Source of the DNA: Welwitschia mirabilis
Lineage: Eukaryota; Gnetophyta; Gnetopsida; Welwitschiales
Direction of reading: 5' to 3'
NCBI GenBank assembly: GCA_051453625.1
Contig: JBOZIK010000001.1
Span: 290,069,910 to 290,096,864 of the forward strand
Length of the DNA stretch: 26,955 bases
The translations under genes were made by a program, and so were the position numbers. The notes under the pieces are model-generated. The model had not been told where the DNA came from. It did not search any database and worked only from the letters and a program-made list of their open reading frames with translations. How positions within the stretch are numbered: the first letter of the stretch is position 1; each line of letters opens with the position of its first letter. Below are positions 1-10,526 of the stretch, one piece after another.

Positions 1-252
1 TTACTTATTTATAGTACTTCCATATGATCACTTTACTTTTTCTGATTCTAATGTTGTTTTAAGATGACAGCTTGTAAGTTCCTATTTTAATAGCTTTTTA
101 TCCTATCATTCATTGTTTGATAACACTAGACATATTTAACATCATTTTAATCATTACTTATTCAAGTATAACTTTATGAATTTTTGCATTATGTCATGCA
201 TCATTATCAAGTAATTTTATGATTTCTAACAAGGGACTTTGCTAGGGTGAAA
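1..252. other. AT-rich sequence with no recognisable gene
   Basis: No reading frame of note and no retrotransposon motif was recognised here. If the element to the right were continuous across the gap, RNase H and integrase would be expected on the minus strand, but neither is visible. The element therefore appears to be truncated at or inside the gap. Confidence 0.6.
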
Positions 253-352
253 NNNNNNNNNNNNNNNNNNNNNNNNNNNNNNNNNNNNNNNNNNNNNNNN
301 NNNNNNNNNNNNNNNNNNNNNNNNNNNNNNNNNNNNNNNNNNNNNNNNNNNN
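253..352. other. Assembly gap (100 N)
   Basis: A run of exactly 100 N, the conventional size for a gap of unknown length. It cuts the reverse transcriptase remnant just after the region that follows its catalytic motif. Confidence 0.99.
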
Positions 353-1014
353 TTTTGAATAATACTAACTTTAGAAGCATCCACCTTAATCCCCTCCTGA
401 GAAATGTGGTAACCTAAAACAATGCCACTTGCTACAAGAAAATAACTCTTTTTCCAACTTAAGTAGAGGCCACTAGTAATGCATCGATATAAGGCTTTTT
501 CTAAATGATCTAAAATTTATTCAAAGTTTTTTGGCATAGATAGAGAAGTTATCCTTGAAAATATCAATGGAATCCTCAAGCATATAAAAAGAAATACCTA
601 TCATAGCACACTGAAAGATACCAAGAGCATTGCAAAGTTCAAAAGGCATGCATCTAAAGGTAAAGGTACCAAAAGAAAAAGTGAAGGTAGTTTTATCTTG
701 GTCCTCAAGGATAATGCAAATTTGATTCTAATCACTATAACATTAAGAAAATAGTAAAAAGTATGTCCCTAAATCCTATCAAGAATTTAATTGAGAAAAG
801 GTAAAGGAAAGTGGTCTTTTTTGGTTACCTCATGTAATTTTTGAAAGTCTATACATATACACTGTTTTTCATCCTTTTTAGGTACTACTGTCAAGGTGCT
901 GACCCACTCACTATCAGTAATGGAGTAAATGATTCCAGCATCCATGAGTTTTATGATTTCATCTTTTACAATTTGATTTAGAACTAGATTTAGTCTATAT
1001 TGGGGTTTCTTCAT
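353..1014 (-). pseudogene. Ty3/gypsy reverse transcriptase remnant (Athila-like), partial
   Basis: This is the RT part of a retrotransposon polyprotein, which would copy element RNA into cDNA. The piece at 1014-787 reads MDAGIIYSITDSEWVS, then VVPKK, CIDFQKL and KKDHFPLPF, the usual order of the plant gypsy RT fingers. KDHFPLPF is typical of the Athila group; the extra segment many Athila RTs carry before the CIDF motif is absent. Downstream, the first catalytic motif (normally FLDG) reads FLNV at about 750-739. After a frameshift between about 742 and 720, motifs resembling EDQDKTTFTF and MPFELCNA appear. The second catalytic motif (normally F-x-D-D) reads FKDN at 559-548. A later block reading GIVLGYHISQEGIKVD lies at about 430-375 in the original frame. 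Several stops interrupt it, and the N gap truncates it. It is certainly inactive. Confidence 0.88.
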
Positions 1015-1299
1015 AGGTTTTAAATTTTTGTTGAGGTAGATTTTGTATTAAATAATAGAAGTGGGAATGGATGATAGATCATTATGGAATCAAGCAAATA
1101 CATGAAATTTTGATTCTAAGAGAGAAATAAGATAAGATTCTTATTGAGGTAAGAGATTTTTGTCAATAATTAAAGGTTTATTCAGATCTCTATTTAGAAA
1201 AATGTATTTTAGTTCACTAGCTAAAGGTTTTAGGTTCAGGTTAAGGTTCAGACTTCTAGTTTCTAGAAAATTTTCAAAAATGTTTACTATCATCTTAGA

Positions 1300-1830
1300 C
1301 TATTGTCTAGACATCAATAGTGGACAACTAGTCTCAACATAATAATTCTTAGGGTTTTTAGTTTCTTGAACTTTAAAACAAGTTATAGACTCAAACTTAC
1401 TCCTCTTTAAATCAAAAAACTCAGTTGGGAGATGGTCAAACTCAAATTGTTTGTTAAGCATAAATAGGTAGTCTACTTCCATTTGATCATCAAATAAGTT
1501 TGGCTCATGAAGCAAGGACCATCTCTTCTCAAGTGGATGGTGCTATAAAAACAAGATTGATTTTAGTTTTTTCTTCACACCTAAATCATTACCTAACAAG
1601 TTTGGCTCATGAAGCAAGAACCATCTCTCCTCAAGTGGATGGTGCTATAAAAACAAGATTGATTTTATTTTTTTCTTCACACCTAAATAATTGCCTAAAT
1701 CTTTTTTAGCCACATTAAATACTCATATTGAAAATTATTTATTTTCAAAATGGCACTTTATCAATCTAGTTCTTGTGTCTATGATGCAATGAGTTGTTGC
1801 ATAGAAAGCTCTAACTAGAAGTAGAGGATA
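1300..1830 (-). pseudogene. Protease-RT linker region of the same gypsy element
   Basis: This stretch joins the protease and RT blocks of the minus-strand element. An open piece at 1515-1300 is in the same frame as gag, protease and RT (all their upper ends are multiples of three), so it is part of the former polyprotein and not a separate gene. It starts with MLHEPNLFDDQMEVDYLF and has no domain I recognise; linkers in this group are poorly conserved. The 102-bp tandem duplication at 1496-1699 lies inside it. The interval 1015-1299 is also linker, with stops. Confidence 0.6.
1496..1699. repeat. 102-bp tandem duplication, two units
   Basis: Unit one is 1496-1597 and unit two 1598-1699. Landmarks recur exactly 102 bases apart, for example AGTTTGGCTCATGAAGCAAG at 1498 and its near copy at 1600. 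By eye the units differ at only about seven or eight positions. The period equals 34 codons, so the duplication does not shift the polyprotein frame on the minus strand. It also creates a repetitive plus-strand frame at 1500-1709, which is a shadow and not a gene. Confidence 0.93.
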
Positions 1831-2060
1831 TCAACCATGATGCTCAACTTCTAAAATAACTACCTCAATTGCATAGAAAGCTTCCCCTATTTTAATAATT
1901 AAGTCCTTGATCATACCTAAAGATTTCTTCACAGATGTATCGTCTAACTCCAAGATAATGCATGTAGGCTCTACTCTTTCTTTCAACCCAAGAAGTTGAC
2001 AAATATGTAAGGGTATAATATTGACACTAGCTCCTATGTCTATCAATTCTTTTTTAATTC
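1831..2060 (-). pseudogene. Retropepsin-like aspartic protease remnant of the gypsy element
   Basis: The protease would release the mature Gag and Pol proteins. The frame at 2046-1831 begins IDIGASVNIIPLHICQLLGL. D-I-G-A-S-V-N-I-I-P-L is the active-site segment in the form Athila-like elements use (commonly DLGASVNLIPL), so the catalytic Asp is kept. It continues with LELDDTSVKKSLGMI, matching the flap region, and ends at VVILEVEHHG. The frame matches gag upstream and RT downstream. The stretch 2061-2376 keeps the same frame but holds many stops and only weak similarity to the usual gag-protease linker. Confidence 0.82.
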
Positions 2061-2376
2061 TAAGGTTTTTCTATAAAGTGATACTAATGGTTGCTACTAT
2101 TGGATCTTTAAACTTTGGATACTTCTTAGAAACCAAGTTGCTAATTGATTAAGCTAGAAAGACTTTACTAGGGATGGTTCATTTTTGTTTCCTTCTTATT
2201 AGGTCTTTTCAAAACTTAGAGTATTTGGAGTTCTCTTACAACAGTTTCCAAAAAGGTAAGTTGGTGCTTATGTTTTGCATTAAGGCTTTTAAATGATTAT
2301 TAAAGATGGGGATTTGTGTTTATCCTATCAAGCCATGAGGTAGCAGGTTTCTTTTATAGGAAGGAAAGGAATGATT

Positions 2377-3954
2377 TTATAGGATTTCTATGTCCTCTTC
2401 CTCATTATTTTTGTCATTTTGAGAAGTTGAAGCCTCATGAGTAGGGTAAGTTATGTTATTTCCACTTTTTGTCACCACCTTATAATCTTTTTGTACTTCG
2501 TTAGAGTTTAGTAAAGGTTGAATAGCAAGGGTCTCTTGTAGTCTTTGATTAGCAAGCATGGTTTGTTGTAAAATACTTATAAGATTCTCTTTTTTTGCAT
2601 TTATCTTCTCTTGAGTTTTTCTTAACTCCTCAATGAAATTCATAAGAGGATCACTATGGTTTTGGGAGTTGGAAGGTCTTGTCAAATTATTCGGATGATC
2701 AAATCTAATTTTGAAGGGCTGGAAGTTAGGATGATATTTTTGGAAATTTCTAAAATTTGGTTACTCACTCATCCTATTTTGAAAATTGCGACTTTGGACT
2801 TGTCTTTGGTCATGATTTTGCATCTAGTTGTAAGGTCTTTGGTTAAAGGCATAAACTTCCATATAGATTATTTCTTTGTAAGTAGGAAGTAAAGGGAAAT
2901 CTTTTGTGATATGATAACTATCTTTACATAAATCGCATGTTGGAATAATAACTTCACTCTTCTTAGTTGCCACTTTAGCATCAAGAATCATTTGGGTGTA
3001 TTTTTCTAAGGTAGAAGTAAAATTCTTAATGACCCTAGTTGGTTTATTTTCTATTTTGGTTTATTTCTTCTTATGTTTGACTTCTTTTAGGTCCTTAATG
3101 ATTTGGCCTACTATTCAATTTTCTCTAAAGGAGGGTTTAGGCCAATTTTTAATTACTTCTACTAAACCTTCTAACAACTTTGAAGCATCTCCCAAGGTTT
3201 TTTTTAAGAGGTTATCTCTATAAGAGAAATCTACAAGTTTCTTGATATGACTATTCAATTCACTATAAAAATAGTTAATTAACTCTATCTCAGAAAAGGC
3301 ATCTACAGGATTTAAACGTAAAGCAACAAAGAATCGCTCATAGATAGAGGCATAGTCTTCATTAGGAAATTGTTGAAAGTTTGTGAATTCGTTTTTACGC
3401 TTCTAGATAGTGAATTCACTCATGAATCTCTTTATGAAGAATTCTTGAACTCGACTCCAAGATTTAAGGCTCTTATGGGGAATCATTCTAAGCCAAAGTT
3501 TTGCTTTATCTCTTAAGATGATGGGAAATATAACCATGTAGGTTCTATCACTTATTCATTTTTTACTATTTTCAGATGTAAGAATAAGTTGTTCAATTTC
3601 GATGATGTATTGCAAGGGATTTTCATCAGGCTTTCCACTAAAGGTAGGGTAAGCATTCAAGTTTCGAAGTTCTACATCATCATTAGAAGGTAAATCAAAA
3701 GGATTTTGGATTTCCTATTTTTTGGCTGCAATAAGATCTCTCAAAGTAGCACGAGCATTAGGTTGAGAAGGAGTTGAAGTAAGGATTCCAATGATAAGGG
3801 ATGAATTTGGAGAGATAGATTGTTTAAGCTTTTGGTTAGAGGTCAACATGGTAACAAAATCAGATTCTATAGAATTAAAAGTGAAAATTGTAGGAAATTC
3901 TAAATCTTGCATACCTTTACTATTTTGATTTGTTTCTATTTTAAAATCTATCAA
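2377..3954 (-). pseudogene. gag: Retrotransposon Gag remnant with gag core and zinc knuckle (Athila-like)
   Basis: Gag would form the virus-like particle and package element RNA. One frame runs from ATG at 3954 to 2377 with no frameshift, broken only by stops (for example at 3712-3714, 3556-3558 and 3403-3405). The N-terminal part has NARATLRDLIA, the start seen in Athila Gag. The core retrotrans_gag domain spans about 3520-3110: DKAKLWLRMIPHKSLKSW, then EFFIKRF, YASIYERFFVALRLNP, ELINYFYSELN and KTLGDASKLLEGL. At 2937-2893 is a zinc knuckle reading CDLCKDSYHITKDF, which keeps Cys-Cys-His but has Phe for the last Cys. The C-terminal 102 residues (2685-2377) are Gln/Asn/Glu-rich and probably coiled-coil. 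It is not functional as it stands. Confidence 0.88.
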
Positions 3955-4185
3955 ATCTTCTTTGATGTTATTAGTAATTAACTATCGCTCTCTTTGATAT
4001 TTTTCCTTTTTTCCAATCTTAACCACTTAGCCTTAGATCTGAGAAAGTGTCATCCTATAAGTCATCCGTATGATAACCTGGATGATAGAATCACAGAAAA
4101 CCACAAAAAGAGGGAAAACAGAAAATGGGACAGTCATTCAACTATGATATTAAAGTAATGATAACTCTCAAATTCCAAGTAGCCT
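3955..4185 (-). other. 5' leader of the gypsy element, between primer site and gag
   Basis: About 230 bases separate the primer binding site from the gag start, the position of the untranslated leader. It contains short GTCATCC and GGATGATA motifs similar to those in the U3 of the LTR family, but no long frame. Confidence 0.55.
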
Positions 4186-4203
4186 TCACTAGCAACAGTG
4201 CCA
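4186..4203 (-). promoter_or_regulatory. Primer binding site, tRNA-Asp type, decayed
   Basis: On the minus strand this reads TGGCACTGTTGCTAGTGA. Compared with TGGCGCCGTTGCCGGGGA, the complement of the 3' end of plant tRNA-Asp used by Athila-type elements, 13 of 18 positions agree and four of the five changes are transitions. It lies three bases inside the LTR end, exactly where minus-strand cDNA priming would start. Confidence 0.75.
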
Positions 4204-4206
4204 AGA

Positions 4207-5288
4207 TGTTGTGATGCATATTTATGTAATGTTCACATCCTAATCTGAGTCTTGTTAATCACAAATAATATTTACAAACACAACACACTAGTATAGATAG
4301 AAGTGATTTGAATGTCGTAATCCATCGAAATTCATAGTATGAAAATAAAAGAGTTGCTTTCAAGAGAAAATTATGTAACCCTAACCTACTAAAATAAATT
4401 GTAATGTATGAAATTAAAATAAAACAGACTTATGCAAAACTAATCTAGGAAAAAAATAATAATGCACCTAAACTAACTAATCTCAACCTTAAAAAAGGCT
4501 TCCCTCATAATCTATATCATAAAAAAAGCTTATCACCAAATTTTAGATAATATAAACTATGAAGGAAAAGATCTTACATATATTAAACATAAAAGAGAAT
4601 ATTTTATTATTGTAAATACTATCACATATGCATTACAAAGTAGTCATTTATTAATGGAGGAAATACCACTCAACACCAAGGGAATGTCTCTCTACAATTA
4701 TAGAATGATTCTTCAGTCCCTTGGTCTCCTATTACGAGTATATTAAGTACTATCAAAGATGATTAGAAATTGAAGAAAATACCCTTATTAATAAATAGAA
4801 AAGAAATGGAAACTGATAGAAAAGCATAGGAGAAACCCTAGCTAACATGTAAAGAAAAGTTGCAATAAAGTGGTAACAACTCAAGTGGAAGTATAAGAAA
4901 ATAATATCATCCATCTAGTCATTTGGATGATATAGGAGACGATACTAACTGATAGTTGGAGGTCCTTCATTCACTCCAGTTTAACTACCTGTGAACTACA
5001 TGTGAAATGTTATCAACCAGTTAGTGATTTCATCCAATATGATGTGAATGATGGTCTTTTGTCAATCTTCAGTCAGTCCAATTTCTTTATTGTTTTGCGG
5101 AAATCATTATCCAAAATGGCATTTATCCATATCTATATAAAATGTTTGTAAATTATTTGGAAATTGCATGTTTTCATTCTTTTCATCTCGGTTCTCCATT
5201 ATCATGGAAACTAAGCATTTATCTATTAATTCACTTGCAAAACAACTCAAAATACCCTATCAGATACACATAAGTTAGCGATGCAACA
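4207..5288 (-). repeat. 5' LTR of the Athila-like gypsy element (1082 bp)
   Basis: The minus-strand copy starts TGTTGCATCGC at 5288 and ends GCATCACAACA at 4207, giving TG...CA ends with matching inverted termini. The primer site follows three bases beyond. The boundaries are supported by alignment with the plus-strand copy at 7647-9031. Shared blocks include ATGAAAACATG with AATT (U3), GCTAGGGTTTCT, TTCCCTTGGTGTT, TTAAGGTTGA, and GACATT followed by ATCTATACTAG. The U3 TATA region is decayed relative to the plus-strand copy. Confidence 0.85.
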
Positions 5289-5499
5289 TTGAAGAAGACC
5301 AAATTTTTAGGGGAAAAAGAGAGAAGAGGAATGAATAATGAAAGCAAACCATTTTAATGTTAATACAAATGTAATAGAGATGGAGAAACAATGGAATGGA
5401 AATGAAATTACTAAATTCAAGATTTAATCAATTTAATTAATCTATTATCAAGTAACTTGATCTTTTTAATTCATAGTAATTATAAATTAATGACACTTT

Positions 5500-5665
5500 A
5501 ATTGAAATAAATATAAACTATAAGGAAGATAAGATAGATGAATTTCAAATAAAATTAATTTAACTAATCCTTTATTAGTCAAAATGATGTACATCCACTT
5601 ACAAGTAACAACTCCTCCATGGAGGATATACAACCTAACACCAATGTAGTCCTTCTTATAAGTAA
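5500..5665 (-). repeat. Third, fragmentary copy of the same LTR family
   Basis: Two anchor blocks match the LTR at 4207-5288 in the same order and at similar spacing. ATATAAACTATAAGGAAGA at 5511 matches 4552, and ATGGAGGATATACAACCTAA at 5619 matches 4655, with CACCAA following. The spacing is 108 against about 103 bases. Outside these blocks similarity fades, so the limits are approximate. It contains a 14-bp perfect palindrome, TCCTCCATGGAGGA, at 5613-5626. Confidence 0.6.
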
Positions 5666-7646
5666 ATAAATCACCTTATCCAAGTTGCTCTAATGACATA
5701 AGAACCTTGATGAAAAATATAAATGCTTAAAAATAAGGGCTCAGGGCCATTTTCTAGGAATGCATAGGGTTGAGGTGGTTAGGAGCCTTTGGCTTATAGT
5801 AGTAGATGATTGTTATAATTAAACAACTAAATTTTTTTCATATAGTCCAAGTAGGATGGATAAGATTCCTCATCTTATAGTATTTGATGAAATCCTTATG
5901 TTCTTATGTTAGATGGAGTTTTAATGATGATTATAGCACTTGGTCTTTAGATCATGACACCTCTACAAAATGATATTACCATCATATGCCTCTAACATCA
6001 TCATATTAGTGCCTTACATTGCCATCATGTCTCTCTACCACCACCACTGCATGTTATGTGCTTTCTTAAATGCTCTATTATTATTAATTTTTAATTTTCT
6101 AAATGATTTATCTTTAGTCCTTAATATCAAAAGTGTTAATTTCAGTATTAAAACTATAAAAATGGCTTAAAAACACACACCAAATTAACAAATGAATAAG
6201 TTAGTTTCTTATTATAACCCTTTATAAGCATTTTCTAGTCCCTAACAAAGCATGCAAAAATGAATAGGATGAGACAATCTTAAACAAAAAATGAAAACTA
6301 ACATGTAAAATATAATTGCATTGTTAAACATAAAATGCATTTCATCCATCTCAAATAAAAAGGATATTAAATTTATTCATCATATAAAGATATTCAATAA
6401 GTTTAAACATATGATTTTTGTTTATAAAAATCATAATTTCATTTAAAAAGTTATTTTTGAAAGATCCAATAAATCAGTTCTTAGAAGTTTTATATAAATA
6501 AGATCTTCACTAGAGTCATCCATGCATTGAAATTTTAAAAACATCCAAAAAAATAAGGAAAAGGTACTTTAGCATCTAAAAGCTTGTAAAAGATGCACCA
6601 AGAGCAAGAGATAAAGTGCAATAAAATAAGAAAGAAAAAGAAATAAACTAAAGCAATCCAAAGCATCATGAAAACAAAGATTGAATTACTTAAATCTTAA
6701 ATTCCTCTTAAACCCTAATACTTTATTTAAAATAAAAATAAATTTAAAGATATTTTAAAACATTAAATTGATTACTCTAATTCTATGATCGTATAATAAA
6801 TAGAAAAACTATAGTTAATGACTTGGAAATTATTTAACTTAATGAGTAGAAACAAATACATTACATTACAACCTATTCTAGTTGAAGTTGATCACTTACC
6901 AATAGTTCATTTTTAATTAAAGATATATGATTCTTGATTAGTAAAACATCATGGTTATATTTTAATAGCATGGATGAAAATAATAATGTACTATTTAAAA
7001 TTGACACACCATAGCTATAGTCTCAAGCATCAACTTAAAATATAACTATAAACTAGTAATACTTGATATTTTGATAATCATAACATAATTTGAGATATAA
7101 CTCCTTTTACCTTGGATTTCTTCCATTATAGAGTGATCATTTCTGAATCATTAACCTCACTTTTATCATGAATGGTAGGACCTATTAGATAGAACATAAG
7201 ATATTCAACAACTTTGCCCTTAGCCAGTAATTTTTGAGATAGATTAAGAGTGATTATTAAAAGTTATTTCCTAGTATAGACTCATATTTTATTTTTCTTT
7301 TGAATTTTTTTTCTTTTTTTCACTGCTTGTTTCCTTTTTTTTCTTATTTATTTTTCACACATAAAAAAAACTTATGAATTATTAAAGTACTAATGAATTA
7401 CAACCTTGATAAAAATGAAGTTGATTAAGAGATAAGGTATACAATATGAATAACTTAATTAAGCACATTTTTTAATAGGAATTTTAATGCCTTTCAATGG
7501 TCTAAAATATATTTAATCATCTATAAGTTGTAAAAACTTGAAATGATTAATCATACTACATAATAAAAAACTAAACTAAAATCAACTTAATTGATTTGAA
7601 AAAGACAAACCATTTGAATTATTACATTTACATAAGAGTAAGTGGT
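5666..7646. other. AT-rich intergenic DNA, no gene recognised
   Basis: Frames are short. The one at 5970-6170 is hydrophobic and Ile/Leu-rich, as expected from AT-rich non-coding DNA, with no recognisable domain. There is a pyrimidine-rich tract at about 7290-7370. Part of the left side could be further decayed LTR, but I could not align it. Confidence 0.6.
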
Positions 7647-8260
7647 TGTTGCGATGCCAATTTGTAGGAATTTAATGGTGTATTTGGAGTAATTTTGTAG
7701 GATATTTATACAAGTTTAGATGCAATTCTGCTGATTATGGAGAGACGAAAATATAATCATGAAAACATGTAATTCTTGGCATAATTGGAGGCATTTCAGG
7801 CATGTTATAGTACTTAGTATATTGGTGGAAGATTAATGATGAAGAAGGCTGACTTACTTTACCTGAGGAGCTTTGGAAGGGTGTCATCCCCACTGTCGTC
7901 TTCACGATAGAGGAGACGACAACACTGTATTGACTTGTTGAAATAGTGATTTGCACTGGAGCTTGAAGTCAAAGAAGCCCCTTTTTAGGGGAGTTTCATT
8001 TCCATTGCCATCCCCATGACATAAGGGACAATGAAACATCTAGAACCAACTGCAGGGCCGATTGCAGAGCTAAAAGCTGATTAATTATCTATTGTTAAGG
8101 GGCATCGTTCGTAGTGTCATCTCCACGACAATTAGGATGATAACTGTTTTATATATGTGGGACTAAATTATCTTATAATAGGGTCATGTGCCTCACTTGG
8201 GCTGCTAGGGTTTCTTCTCCGACTTCTAGGGTTATGTTTCTAGAACTTCTAATATAAAAC

Positions 8261-8269
8261 TATAAATAC
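8261..8269 (+). promoter_or_regulatory. TATA box of the plus-strand LTR
   Basis: TATAAATAC follows an AGGGTTT-rich stretch (8202-8235) and lies about 610 bases into the LTR, the normal place for the U3/R boundary. Transcription would be expected to begin about 30 bases downstream. The corresponding site in the minus-strand copy is degraded. Confidence 0.55.
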
Positions 8270-8758
8270 TTCCCTTGTTCTAACTTCTAATTCATCTTTT
8301 GTACCTGATATGCTTGTGACAGAATATTAAAGGACAAGAGGTTCGTCTCTTAGCTACAGAAAGGAGTTCCCTTGGTGTTAGGTTACGTCTCTTCCATTGA
8401 GGTTCTACTATATTATTGTAAGTGGATGTAAAATTTCTTTGAATTAACACACCTATTCTTTGAAGTAATACAATTACTCTTTTCATTCCAATTCTGTGTA
8501 TGTCTCTTATAGTTTAAGTTTATCATAGTAAGGGATAGTTCTATGATTTATTTAGATCATAAGGGTAACCTTTATTAAGGTTGACTTAGTTAATTTAGGT
8601 TTACATTGTTATTTCATTTTAGTTCCATATTACATATTACATATTTTACTTGGTTTAGCTCATAGTTCATGTTGGTTAGGAACTAGTGAGGAACTCTTCT
8701 TAATTGACTTGAATTATAGAGATATAGTTTTTGTGACAGAAGAATTAGGATCTAAGTA

Positions 8759-8812
8759 CAATCCATTTCATTTCCATTTCCATTCACTACATTTCATCTC
8801 CATTCATCTTAC
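8759..8812. repeat. CATTTC/CATTTCC microsatellite inside the LTR
   Basis: Repeated CATTTC and CATTTCC units (ATTTCATTTCCATTTCCATT and similar) fill this stretch. It is absent from the other LTR copy and explains part of its extra length. Confidence 0.7.
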
Positions 8813-9031
8813 ATTGCTTTTTGTATTGTTATCTACTTTCAGTTTTTGTAAGATAAAAGACCAAAAACATCTTGGAAATCAATTCTCTAACTCTGAGCCT
8901 AGTGCCTTCGTTGGGATTATGACATTTGGATGAACTTCCATCTATACTAGCGTGTGTTCTTCTGCAAGTTATTTGATTTACAGGTTTACCCAAATGACTT
9001 CAGAATTGTGTAAATTCACACCACAACAACA

Positions 9032-10526
9032 TCCATGGGATAAAGTTGAGTTTATTTATCAATTATATATGAACTTTAATTACAATATGCAAGGATTCAT
9101 GCATTTCAAATAGAATTAGGATAACAAGTCAAAGTAAAGTTGAAAATTCTAAGTATCACATCCATTTACTTAGATGTACATTGTTAATAATATTTATTTA
9201 TCAAACTCGCATGGTAGCAATTAGAACATAATTCAAAATATTATAAATTTAAAGAAATTAAAGTTAACACAATTTATATAGAAAGCCAAGAAGAAATATT
9301 ATACAAAAATTAAGACAATAAATAAAGGTCACTAGAATTTCAATGGCTAGTTAACTAATAGTGCTTTAAAAATAATTAACAAACATTAGTTTCTTTAAAA
9401 CCTTTAACATTTTTATTTTTCTAAAAACTGGAAAGAAAATTTTTGGAAACTTGTTAGTTCTAGATTTCTTTAGATTCTCAGTACCTACTTATAAAGAAAA
9501 TAGCTCGATGGAGGCTGAGATTGCCTAATAAGAAGAAAAATAAAAAGTTATATTAAGATTGAAACTATTTATATCCATAAGAAAAAATTTTAAATGAAAA
9601 TTTCTCATTATTTATAAGTCTATTCCATAGCATTCTTTTACTATATTTCTTATGAAGCTCTAATGTGTAATTCACACTTTTTATCTCAAGATCATCCATT
9701 TCACTACATATTAGCTAATAGTATAGAGTTTTATACAAAACAAAATGTTACTATTTATGATTATTTAAATACAAGAATAGGTCTCAATCAAGTAGGTTTA
9801 TTAGACTAAGAAGATGACACTGAAAATTTGCAAAATAAAACTAAAATAAAATGCATTAGATCCTCTTCTTATAGCACTATTAATAAGGTGGAATAATGAT
9901 TACTCACATATTGTTGAAGTGTGAATTTTTTTGTTTTAAATGAAATGGCATATTTTCCAAATTCTGAAACATATACTTTCATAATATATCAAGGTAACTT
10001 GTGCATTAATCTCCTTTTAATTACTCTTAAGAGTACAAAACATATATAAATGCACATAGAATTTCTAAATTAGAGAGGCAATGGTGGAGTCTCCACACTG
10101 TCCCTTAGAATTTCAAATCCAAGTGATCTTACTATGTGAGAAACCTGGTTCTTATAAAATCTAAAACTGAATTATAGCAAAGTTCAAAGAAGGATATGCT
10201 AAAGAAGTATAAAATAATTAGTTGGATGAGTTACAACTGAAAATATTAGTTCAATTTTGTTAGATACAACATAGCATATTTTGTGAAATTAAACATTAAT
10301 TCGTAAAAATAAATCTCTTAATATTGAATGCAATAATACTAAACTAGCTATAAAAGGGGTAGTATCATTAAAATCGTAAGATGAAAAGATAAAGGCCTAT
10401 AATAGATTGATCAGAAATAAGAAGAAATCCTTTATTGCAATTAAATAAGAACAATTTATGCATATAATTAAAAGAGAACGAAGGAATTTTTTATACTTTT
10501 TTCATTACGAAAGATCAAGAGAGTAA
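9032..10526. other. AT-rich DNA; right end possibly the 5' part of a LINE remnant
   Basis: No gene was recognised from 9032 to about 10380. From about 10380 on, the plus strand has a lysine-rich broken frame leading directly into the LINE frame at 10527, so the LINE may begin earlier than annotated. No endonuclease domain could be seen. Confidence 0.5.

Larger units (their letters stand above)
7647..9031 (+). repeat. Full-length LTR of the same gypsy family, opposite orientation
   Basis: It starts TGTTGCGATGC and ends CACAACA at 9028 or 9031, the same termini as the LTR at 4207-5288 but on the other strand. Alignable blocks run through its whole length: GTATTTGGAGT with TTTTG, ATGAAAACATGTAATTC, GCTAGGGTTTCT, TTCCCTTGGTGTTAGG, CCTTTATTAAGGTTGA, TTCGTTGGGATTATGACATT and ATCTATACTAG. 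It is about 300 bp longer than the other copy, partly because of a CATTTC-rich microsatellite. No matching target duplication (GTGGT before; ACATC or TCCAT after) and no gag follows. It is either a solo LTR with eroded duplications or the remains of a truncated plus-strand element. Confidence 0.8.

Noticed and set aside
1500-1709. Plus-strand frame with a repeated LAHEART... segment
   Set aside because: It is the shadow of the 102-bp duplication in the minus-strand polyprotein.
5970-6170. Hydrophobic 66-codon frame as a membrane peptide
   Set aside because: Ile/Leu/Asn-rich translation is what AT-rich non-coding DNA gives; no start context or homology.
7290-7375. Pyrimidine-rich tract as a splice or regulatory signal
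   Set aside because: No exon or gene is near it; simple AT-rich low complexity explains it.
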